A stretch of DNA of 21,934 nt from a virus. Shown here piece by piece: positions 16,701 to 21,934 of the stretch. Under the pieces are notes generated by a model. The model was not told where the DNA came from, did no database searches, and saw only the letters and a program-made list of their open reading frames with translations. The translations under genes and the position numbers were made by a program. Numbering within the stretch: the stretch's first letter is position 1; every line of letters starts with the position of its first letter. Where the stretch lies: positions 1 to 21,934 of IMG/VR virus record IMGVR_UViG_3300020457_000117; one strand, written 5' to 3'.

Positions 16701-19700
16701 TAATACAGAATACGGTATTCTTGAGTCAGTATCAGGATTAGGAACTATTGGAACTCGTATAACAAGTGGTGTAGTGGAATTGGTATATACTCCAGTTCCT
16801 AGTATTAATGCTCATGTCAATGTATTCATGAATGCATTAAGAATCCAAGATGATTCTAGAGATGCAATAAGTCTTAATAATGCAACAATACAAACTGAGT
16901 ATGGGGAATATTTTGGTACTGAAAGAGATATTAAGAGAGCATTTGAATTAAAGCATGAAACTAATCCAATATTTGAGAGAAGTTTTGAAGGAAATAATGC
17001 ACAAGTTGTTGATATAACAAATGATCAACCCTTTAGTAATACTATTCAGATACCAAATCACTTCTTTGTTACTGGAGAAAAACTTACTTATATTCATGCT
17101 GGTGCTGGCACAACTCAAGCAATCGGAATAACTTCGACTGATTCATTTGTTGGGATAGGAACTACTGATAAACTACCTTCAACAGTGTTTGCAGTTAAAA
17201 TTAGTGAAGACAAAATTAGACTTGCCCCAACTGCAAAAGATGCTCTTTTAGGAGTTGTCAATAACGTTGACTTTACCAGTGTAGGTATAGGAACATCTCA
17301 TAGATTTGTATCAAGTAATCAAAACTCTAAAGTTCTTGTAACTTTAGATAATATCATACAGTCTCCTGTTGTATCTACTGCTATAACATCACATGTTATT
17401 GGTGAGGTATTTACTACTAGTGATATCATTGAGTTTGCTGGAATAACTTCATTCTTTGGTGGAGATTTGGTAAAGATTGACAATGAGATAATGAAGATTG
17501 AAGGTATTGGTGTTGGTAACACTAATTCAATACGAGTTCGTAGAGCATGGTTAGGAACATCTCTTGCTGGATATAGCACGGGTGATGTAATAACCAAAGT
17601 TATAGGTAATTATAATATTGTAGAAAATATTTTAAACTTCGTTGAAGCACCTTATGGACCTAATCCAATAAGCACTTCTACTAATCCACCAGATGAAAGA
17701 GATTGGACAGGGATTGCTACAGGATCTCATTTCCAAGGAAGATCATTCATGCGTTCTGGTATTCCTAATACTGAACAAGAAACATATTCTAGGAACTATG
17801 TCTTTGATGATATTTCATCAGGATTTACAGGAACAGAGAGAGATTTTATTTTAACATCTGCAGGTGGAACTGTAACTGGTATTGAAAATGATAATGCTAT
17901 TATTTTAATTAATGATGTGTTCCAAAATCCAGGAAGTTCTAATGATTACATATTAGAGGAATCTGGTTCTACAGGGATTACGACTATCTCATTCACAGGC
18001 ACAGCTTCTTCAATTGCAAATGACGTTAACACTTCAAATCTTCCAATTGGTGGTGTTATAGTTTCAGTAGGTTCTACTGAAGGATTTGGATACCAACCAT
18101 TGGTCGCTGCTGGTGGAACAGCAGTTGTATCCGCAGCAGGAACCATATCTTTAGTTTCTATTGCTAATAGTGGATCTGGTTATAGATCAGGTGCTCAGGA
18201 AGTTAATGTTGGTATAAAAACTCAGAGTTTAACTGGTGTTAATATTGTTTCTATTGGAACAGCATCAGTTTCAAATGGAAACATTATTGGTGTTGCAGTT
18301 ACTAACTCTCAGGTCTTTTATGCTCCAAGAATAGTTGATAATGCACTATATAACGAATCCACTGGAGAGTTAGTTGTAACCACTTCTTCTGCTCACGGAT
18401 TGAATGTCGGTAGCGAAGTATTAGTATCAGGAATTGCATTTACTTGCACATATTCTAGTTCTGCTCCAAGAAACATCTCTAACTTTGTTTATGATAATGT
18501 TACTGGTATAGCAACAGTAACTACTACCAGTGCTCATGCTTTATCTGTAGGTAAGGATATAATCTTTACTGGAATAGCATTTACTTGCGGTTTAGATGGT
18601 GGTTCTTCTACTCATGTATATCCAAGAACAACTGATCCTCATTTTACTGGTTCAGTAGTTACTAAAATTATTTCTGTTCAAAAATTTGAAACTAATGTTG
18701 GTGTTTCAACTGTTCCTACTTTCTATCAGTCAGGTGGAACGGTACAAAGATCATTAATGACTCCAAGAGCAACTGATCCTGCTGCAAGCGGAACAGATGT
18801 TATAAAAATATTGAATCCTACTACATTTGCAGTAAATGTAGGTATATCAACTACAGCACATCTTTATGCTAGGGGTGGAACTGTTAAAATGCCAATGGAT
18901 GTTGTTGTTGATTCTCCACTTTCATATTCAAATATTCCTTTACAATATAGTTCATCTTCTGTATCTGGAATTGGTTCTAATGCTGTTGTTGATGTAGTAG
19001 TTGGTAATGGTTCAAGTGTTATTGACTTTAAGTTAACGAATAGTGGATATGGATATGGTAATGGCGAAATTCTAACTGTATCTATAGGAGGAACCACTGG
19101 AATACCTACAACTTCGGGATACCAAGAGTTCCAACTTGAAATTGATAATGTATTTACTGATGAATTTACTGCTTGGTCAGTTGGTCAATTACTCGCATTA
19201 GATGATATTACATCTCTATTCAATTCAGATAGATTAACATTCCCATTGACTCAATCTGGAACACTTATTTCTATAAGAGCTGCTAAAGGATCTCCAGTAA
19301 ATGTTGAAGATACTCTTCTAATATTTGTAAATGATATTCTTCAAGTTCCTGGTCAAGGATTCAAGTTTGATGGTGGAAGTACCATTACATTTACTGAAGC
19401 ACCCAAACCAGGAGATACTTGTAAGATAGTATTCTATAAAGGTAGTGGTGATCAAGATGTTAAGTTTAGAGAGGTTGAAGAACCTGTTGAAGTAGGTGAT
19501 ACTTTAACATTAAATGCATATGATCCTATTCCTTCATATCTTCAAGAAGACCCAAGAACAGTAACATTGATTAAATCTACGAATAATGTAGATACAATTC
19601 CTTACTATGGACCAGGAATTACAGGAGATCCTAATCAAACAAGACCAGTCACTCTAAGTAGACAAACTGATGATATAATTCTCAACGGAAAAGAAGTTTC

Positions 19701-20784
19701 TAAAGATAGATCTTTCTATGAACCACGTATTAGACCTGCTGCATTTATTATAAAAAATGTTGGTATAACTTCTACTCAACTTTATGTTGATAATGTTAAA
19801 CCTATATTTGATTCTAAAAATGAGACTGATGGTAGTGATTTAACTTTCCAAGATAAAATTACTCTGACATCTCAAGTAGGAAAAGAGGGTGCTACTGCTA
19901 CATCTGTAGTATCTACTGGAGGAACTGTTAGTTCTATCTCTATTGTTGATGGTGGAACTGGATATGTATCAGCACCAAATGTGATTATTTCTAATGCTGT
20001 TGGTTTTGGTTCTACTGCAACTGCAACAGCATCAATTACTAATGGTTCAGTTACAAGTGTAACAGTATCATTTGGTGGTACAAATTATAATGAAAGTCCT
20101 CAAGTTCTTATTGAACCTCCTACTGTAATTACAGAAACTAATGAGGTTGATTCCTATATTGGTGATTATGGTGTTGTTGTTGGGTTTGGTACTACAACAG
20201 CAGGTACTGTGGATAAAATAATTATGGATCTATATATTCCCACATATTCTGATTTAAGACAAACAAAATATGTAGGAACTGCGATCACTGTTAGTTCTCT
20301 TGATCTTCAGGACTTCTTTATGGTTTCTGCATCTAATGCAGGAAGTGCTACAACATCTATAACTTCTAAAGATACTGATAATAATATAATTGGTTTAGGA
20401 ACGCAATTTATTGACAACATATATCAAGTAAGTGCAGTAAGTACAATAGAAAGGGAAGTAGTTGGTGTTGGATCCACTTTTGTAAGAAGAGTTTTTGCAA
20501 ATATAAGTGGACTCTCGACAGTCACATTTGGATCTGGTGGTATCGACTTTTCTTCTGATGCCTTTACCTTTGATGATGATGGTGAAGGAACAGGAAGCGG
20601 GTTCGCAGGAATCATAACTGCTTCTAATTACTTTGGTAATTACAGTTGGGGTAAGATTACCCTTAAAGGTAGATCTGAATCCAACGCATTTGAGGTTTAT
20701 CCAACTAATGGAATAAGTGGAATTTCTACTTGGCCATTAGTGCAACGGACAAATCCATTGAAGTCTGTTAATTATATTATCTAA
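7753..20784 (+). CDS. Giant modular virion protein with YHYH domain, gp7-like position
   Basis: One uninterrupted frame encodes 4343 residues. Residues 1-60 form a helical start (SNIVQNQLPSYVRADFPLIS, FLKQYYIAQE) and 191-218 contain KQSKDFYLSKGTDRSFEILF, both typical of large cyanophage baseplate-associated proteins downstream of gp6. The rest is beta-rich: a His cluster (566-585), a YHYH domain (about 1290-1395), about a dozen GSGY-type motifs, about ten HGF-x-x-GD modules, at least three IGxE/RGxxGT modules and tandem 47-residue units (3537-3711). The C-terminus ends LKSVNYII. There is no signal peptide. T4 has gp7 (1032 residues) at this place, so a wedge/periphery role is likely, but homology to gp7 is unproven. 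A long fibre or spike is the main alternative. No good ribosome-binding site is seen; the nine-base gap to gp6 suggests coupling. Confidence 0.9.
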   Translation: MSEKRVQFSNIVQNQLPSYVRADFPLISEFLKQYYIAQEFQSGPIDLIQNIDEYVKIDEITNLSESVILEEDIETDATTINVDLSASVTGTNGFPDSYGLLKIGEEIITYTSKTDTSFVGCVRGFVGTCDYDKESLLFKTSDASIHSKGDVIINLSCLFLKQFLLKSKYQLLPGFEGRALNVDLNQNVFIKQSKDFYLSKGTDRSFEILFKALYNEDVSVIKPKDRLLTPSNAEYRITKDIVVEPVTGDPSDLTEATLYQDAYSNNIEKAYAPITAVQQINAGAGKTFYKLSIDSGYNRDTRVDGSIYGEFSVNPKTKIIGKVSAGTTVVDVDSTIGFPNSGELYVTYEDENIGFVSYTSSSINQFYGISNVSGTILDGTTVGINTFAYGTSGIDGSIVKVRITSVLEKTNYPNNTFGHSKNETGKIKTLGFKGTDSKFKNWIYNVAPIYKIKSFDLIDVSNFTYNVSLETEHYFNIGDSAQIITSGLQLAESMTTKIVSVNSETSFSIQGQGQLPPEGVYNIKRLILRSTSNSFPESSIYSTNVQNVYSKPVDILNGKPYNGPSHFHPNTGKKMVGAKHVDTPHQTLTTIKGLDKLLVASSSIPSYPSQPINASTRSISFKGTFVGDEFNISDLSDGTIIDDHGFYTGDEVYYTPETITSSTISPITGSVGVTTSINYLLPKEGLYFIKRIDSRIVKFAVSASDIYNNKFVSIPSTTVINQVIEPYKFKNKTLESQKLFREVCPPEEHSSKTKTEAGFTGILINGVEILNYKSPDIIRYGKIEDIEILAAGSNYDIINPPNVNITDNIGTGATGFLGVSGQLKEIRIKDSGYNYAKAPRVTITGGGGEGAKASSKMKLITNEAPFVAQVINNVINVGLGATNSTIGFSTFHRFNQGEKVIYISNGQKGVAGLSTNNVYYAGLKNSTKISLHTSEEDAFIGINTVTLTDYGVGTQFIRSFEKKLVLDSFVIVDSGSNYRNNRTVAVGVNTSNNQINVNNHNYNDGDIIKYNTLGTKIDGLDDGSEYVVTKINDDNFKLSALGPIGDKKFNYTTKQYINFISKGVGTQVFNYPEISVTLSDDADQIQGRKYPCEIDPIFRGSITSLNLTNNGVGYGSSEIINFNRQPLIELSNSINAQLSAIINDGKIVEVLVINPGSGYVSSPDIIVNGSGIGAVLVPILENGTIKEVKVIDPGTNYSQDTINISVVTPGTGAEFKSNIKTWTINLVEKNRSSFTADDGFITNPRNIDFGLQYSHLYAPRKLRGQTFAVGINTVTGDVLYGQSDLQIVNGEESTSQFHSPIIGWAYDGNPIYGPYGYTSKSGGSVGQLKSGYEINLSDERPPSNVFPPGFFIEDYSYVKTTDALTLDENNGRFCVTPDYPKGTYAYFATITPGQLLDSDGPFEGFKSPVFPYLIGDKFNSKVNEFNLKISSNQDNLDLNETDWSRNTDPYNLIDDTLRYNYLSIPDDLSQTVDVTSVLPGSVDSIGISTGGSDYKIGEFVVFKNSDTQGSGANAKISRIEGKTVKSISLGTTSIDSVEFYSTSNGDYEVVSSNPHNFKLNDHIIVSGLSTTTSKLEGAYKIGITTANYSLTGGGRTSGGVGDISATGIVTFFNVSGNIVAEPNDIFKIGTEEIKVLNPEPTKSRLRILRGQNGTAGSSHTVTSTLFEQQRRLTINSGFHTTDTIKRNTEIYFDPSESVSVGVGIGTTLSFSNPGAGVSELFVPSKSIFLPNHKLETGDKLTYNSNTGTALSVRYNESSSIVSLTDGQTLFAAKITPDLVGISTVLVGVGTTGSFTGIASAFSNSSTLFFSGIGTGVFHSFKTNYKPITGNIKRNLVTVSTANTHGLTSGDITDIKVNPSIGSTFIVEYNDYNRRIVINPRDFDLASVNVDTNTITIPDHGYFTGQKVIHTAATPSVGLEDNAIYYVVVTGDNTIKLSPTLYDATLLKPNVLNITGAANGTIAPINPAISAYKDSLIDFNLTSPTLSYLKLTSPYSAFELDFYTDKEMTILWNKSSESSSFEINRRGSVGISTNANVTLAVSKNLPSILYYKFNPIFESDVPDVKKEIIVDTENSSNSEIQIKNSLYNGKQQINVGIGSTNAFTYTLSVDPEKSSYISSTSEIDYTTNSKTALGSISKVDVLYGGGNYYNLPGISTITTLFGKNAIINASSSSIGKINSNTIKDIGFDFPSDKTLRPSLSLPQVIVIDALQGIESIGITSVGRGYSSAPKLLVFDGKTDEKVIGLDLAYDLESSTVTILSNTAGVNNTPPKVLPTKNSNGVGISTISYNSSTKDVTVSLEVGFGTDDSFPFAFGDKVLIEGVSIGVGSEGKGYNSENYDYQLFSVVSLAKNPGGIATVGYNLSEHFPDNLTTPGNMDVFNSSGRIIPEKDFPSFDVKLKSKEYFIGETVSSKSASGKVESWNSINGILNVTSDNDFKVGERITGSTSNSQGTASEVNSYNSFIDLNYFSIVKNGWQSESGVLNNNLQRVQDNLYYQRFAYSLKSRVPFSTWEDIVGSLNHTLGFRKFADFQAESSNVGSYGIVGSQVLFNAAGGFDKTGISTDSSANPPGGQWVMSSTQGSANVSQSPITVRPLEPSAIVDRLQDVIGFGNLNSVHDFEIGTENTLKVTSSEIVSNEIILSGSRILTDYFESIGNRVLTIDDISGQFNSNPRTTEFTVVSKFNLEDTRSLKYITYVKDKRFFNTRQLMIVDLVHDNYIGYLNQYGRLENVHDLGSFDFNISGTEGQLLFFPNKSKVNDYEVTALSYNINDNLLSVGSSVFGAAAEVKTSSVQIPANTPTTIVSIASTYRAAKVLVSLTADTTRIDAGGEFEFDELNILNDGTNVEILEYPQLITSTGLTNPIPGFGTYSGYLDGNLVKIDFHPHNSTAGVGTTSIVNTIQVAISSETSTGTGAFDLKHARIEGRSTTISSSGSPTENVIGSYPDDYDAAYFIVQISDTTNNTYSFSEVITIDDYDSVTDTGDTYNTEYGILESVSGLGTIGTRITSGVVELVYTPVPSINAHVNVFMNALRIQDDSRDAISLNNATIQTEYGEYFGTERDIKRAFELKHETNPIFERSFEGNNAQVVDITNDQPFSNTIQIPNHFFVTGEKLTYIHAGAGTTQAIGITSTDSFVGIGTTDKLPSTVFAVKISEDKIRLAPTAKDALLGVVNNVDFTSVGIGTSHRFVSSNQNSKVLVTLDNIIQSPVVSTAITSHVIGEVFTTSDIIEFAGITSFFGGDLVKIDNEIMKIEGIGVGNTNSIRVRRAWLGTSLAGYSTGDVITKVIGNYNIVENILNFVEAPYGPNPISTSTNPPDERDWTGIATGSHFQGRSFMRSGIPNTEQETYSRNYVFDDISSGFTGTERDFILTSAGGTVTGIENDNAIILINDVFQNPGSSNDYILEESGSTGITTISFTGTASSIANDVNTSNLPIGGVIVSVGSTEGFGYQPLVAAGGTAVVSAAGTISLVSIANSGSGYRSGAQEVNVGIKTQSLTGVNIVSIGTASVSNGNIIGVAVTNSQVFYAPRIVDNALYNESTGELVVTTSSAHGLNVGSEVLVSGIAFTCTYSSSAPRNISNFVYDNVTGIATVTTTSAHALSVGKDIIFTGIAFTCGLDGGSSTHVYPRTTDPHFTGSVVTKIISVQKFETNVGVSTVPTFYQSGGTVQRSLMTPRATDPAASGTDVIKILNPTTFAVNVGISTTAHLYARGGTVKMPMDVVVDSPLSYSNIPLQYSSSSVSGIGSNAVVDVVVGNGSSVIDFKLTNSGYGYGNGEILTVSIGGTTGIPTTSGYQEFQLEIDNVFTDEFTAWSVGQLLALDDITSLFNSDRLTFPLTQSGTLISIRAAKGSPVNVEDTLLIFVNDILQVPGQGFKFDGGSTITFTEAPKPGDTCKIVFYKGSGDQDVKFREVEEPVEVGDTLTLNAYDPIPSYLQEDPRTVTLIKSTNNVDTIPYYGPGITGDPNQTRPVTLSRQTDDIILNGKEVSKDRSFYEPRIRPAAFIIKNVGITSTQLYVDNVKPIFDSKNETDGSDLTFQDKITLTSQVGKEGATATSVVSTGGTVSSISIVDGGTGYVSAPNVIISNAVGFGSTATATASITNGSVTSVTVSFGGTNYNESPQVLIEPPTVITETNEVDSYIGDYGVVVGFGTTTAGTVDKIIMDLYIPTYSDLRQTKYVGTAITVSSLDLQDFFMVSASNAGSATTSITSKDTDNNIIGLGTQFIDNIYQVSAVSTIEREVVGVGSTFVRRVFANISGLSTVTFGSGGIDFSSDAFTFDDDGEGTGSGFAGIITASNYFGNYSWGKITLKGRSESNAFEVYPTNGISGISTWPLVQRTNPLKSVNYII
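11620..11937 (+). other. YHYH domain inside the giant virion protein
   Basis: Residues 1298-1317 contain HSPIIGWAYDGNPIYGPYGY, the strongly conserved core of the YHYH domain, followed by LTLDENNGRF and the later family motif region at GTYAYFAT (1382-1389). In the canonical family that second motif is Y-H-Y-H; here it reads Y-A-Y-F, so the name-giving histidines are absent. The domain's function is not established; it occurs in cyanophage virion proteins and bacterial secreted proteins. Confidence 0.8.
18361..18885 (+). repeat. Tandem 47-residue protein repeats within the giant virion gene
   Basis: Residues 3537-3565 and 3583-3612 are two copies of a unit with Ala-His-Gly/Ala-Leu and ending GIAFTC; the two Cys are 47 residues apart. 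Residues 3624-3664 and 3671-3711 are two 41-residue copies that begin PR-x-TDP, contain F-x-x-NVG-x-ST and end GGTV, again with a 47-residue period. Bases of the first pair are nearly identical over GCATTTACTTGC, pointing to fairly recent duplication. Confidence 0.8.
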
Positions 20785-20810
20785 ATACTTTTAAATCTAG
20801 TGCTCTATAA

Positions 20811-21934
20811 ATGGCAAAGTTAGGAATATCAACGGGTGCAGCACCAGACGACGGCACAGGTAGTAGTCTGTTAGTTGGTGCTGCAAGAGTCAATAGTAAT
20901 TTTGATGAACTTTATACTTTACTAGGAGCAGGTTCGACTACCAACCTAGCACCTGGTATTGTTACTTCTATTGTTGCTGGAGATAATATAAATGTTTCTG
21001 GATCTGGACAAGTAACAATTACGAGTTTAGCAAGTACCGCATTTTTAAATGCTGCTTCTTTAAATGTTTCTGGTATTTCTACTCTTTCAGATGATGTTAC
21101 TTTCTTAGGTGGAGGACAAAATCTTTTATGGGATAAAACAGATAACTTACTTTGGTTTAAAACAAATACAAGCGGAGGTCAATCAGCTAAAGCTTGGTGG
21201 GGAGATGGTAGCAGTTATGGAAATCTTGAGATTTATAGACAGACTGGTGGACCTAACCTTATAACAAGTCAGAACTCTGATTTACAAATTGCTGCATTTA
21301 GTGGTGGAAAAGTAAAATTATTGTCTGGTGATGAGGTTTCTATTATTAATAGTGCTCAAACAACTGGATATTGGATAAGATGTAAAGAGAATACAAATAT
21401 AAGTGATCAATATGTCAATCTTTATTATGGACATACTGGAACTGAGGCAAATGATATACGATTATCAACCACTTCTGGAGGAATATCTGTTAATGGGCAT
21501 GTAGGTGCTTCTGGTTCAGTAACTGCTGCTACATTCTATGGTAATGGTGCAGGATTAACTGGAGTTGGTGGTGGTAGCACTTCATTCGTAAGCACGAAAT
21601 CTTTAGTTGTTACTACTGGAATGAGCACAGTATCAAATATGCAAACTTTTGATGGTACTTATCATTATTATGGTGGTTCTGGTTTCGGTGCTGCACTTAC
21701 TTTTGCTTCTGTTGGACGTAATGGTCAGGACTTAATAGTTCAAAATGATAATAAGATTTTACTAAGAAATGGTTCTAATACAAAATTAGAAGTGAATGTT
21801 TCTGGAACTATCGTAACTGGTGTTGCTACTGCTACTTCATTTAGTGGTCATGGCAATGATTTTGTTACATCACAGTGGGCAGTTGGTAATAGTGGTTCTA
21901 GTCACTATACCTTTACTGGTCCAGGTAATTTGAG
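20811..21934 (+). CDS. Tail-fibre-like virion protein, 5' part (runs off window)
   Basis: An open frame from ATG 20811 continues through the window edge for 374 codons with no stop. The start MAKLGISTGAAPDDGTGSSL and the motif ARVNSNFDELYTLLG (25-39) are the common N-terminal signature of cyanophage tail-fibre and structural proteins (N-x-NF-x-E-x-Y). Further on are SVTAATFYGNGAGLTGV, a fibre-shaft motif found in many phage fibres, and near the edge SSHYTFTGPG, which I recall from cyanophage virion proteins. Composition is Gly/Ser/Thr/Asn-rich and beta-rich without Cys clusters, as for a trimeric fibre shaft. No Shine-Dalgarno; the leader shares TCTAGTGCT with the gene at 5019. It lies 26 bases after the giant gene and is probably co-transcribed. 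Confidence 0.85.
   Translation, partial: MAKLGISTGAAPDDGTGSSLLVGAARVNSNFDELYTLLGAGSTTNLAPGIVTSIVAGDNINVSGSGQVTITSLASTAFLNAASLNVSGISTLSDDVTFLGGGQNLLWDKTDNLLWFKTNTSGGQSAKAWWGDGSSYGNLEIYRQTGGPNLITSQNSDLQIAAFSGGKVKLLSGDEVSIINSAQTTGYWIRCKENTNISDQYVNLYYGHTGTEANDIRLSTTSGGISVNGHVGASGSVTAATFYGNGAGLTGVGGGSTSFVSTKSLVVTTGMSTVSNMQTFDGTYHYYGGSGFGAALTFASVGRNGQDLIVQNDNKILLRNGSNTKLEVNVSGTIVTGVATATSFSGHGNDFVTSQWAVGNSGSSHYTFTGPGNL

Noticed and set aside
20208-20216. Another TTATCCACA (minus strand) inside the giant gene
   Set aside because: It is isolated, lies in coding sequence for Thr-Val-Asp-Lys, and has no companion boxes, so it is best explained by chance.
20805-20812. TATAAATG near the start of the fibre-like gene as a late promoter
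   Set aside because: It differs from TATAAATA at the last base and overlaps the start codon, so a transcript from it would lack the start.

Overview
The window looks like part of the genome of a T4-like marine cyanophage (cyanomyovirus). The evidence is a low-GC, all-plus-strand gene layout, the T4-type baseplate pair gp25 and gp6, T4-type late promoter octamers (TATAAATA), and next to gp6 a giant YHYH-domain virion protein of the kind known from Prochlorococcus and Synechococcus myoviruses. A 2-oxoglutarate/Fe(II) oxygenase and a GT-A-like glycosyltransferase just upstream also fit. The host is inferred. It is supported independently by clustered copies of the 9-mer TTTTCCACA, the form of the DnaA box used at cyanobacterial origins.

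Layout. Positions 1-1123 hold the 3' end of one gene and five small unrecognised genes, several of them overlapping. Positions 1124-1488 are gene-free and contain the most unusual non-coding signal here: four perfect TTTTCCACA boxes, one perfect TTATCCACA box, one near box, an 11-bp inverted repeat, paired direct repeats and two hairpins. I read this as a candidate replication origin or DnaA-binding locus. A sigma70-type promoter follows, then two tiny genes that share the same first 13 bases and end at a strong terminator. A second promoter with operator-like direct repeats and a leader of about 150 nt precedes a cassette: a 2OG-Fe(II) oxygenase, a small hypothetical gene, a glycosyltransferase with its own perfect consensus promoter, a small helical protein, a 47-residue very basic protein and a 235-residue conserved-looking protein. 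This ends at a UUCG-loop terminator near 5000.

The baseplate/tail module follows. After a 46-residue acidic gene whose 3' end overlaps a perfect late promoter come gp25, gp6 (with an extra Gly/Thr/Ser-rich tail), a single 13-kb gene for a 4343-residue modular virion protein that fills 59% of the window, and the start of a tail-fibre-like gene that runs off the end. gp25 and gp6 are baseplate wedge parts. By position and composition the giant protein and the fibre-like protein are probably peripheral baseplate or fibre components. The sugar transferase and oxygenase could modify virion or host molecules, but nothing in the sequence fixes their substrates.
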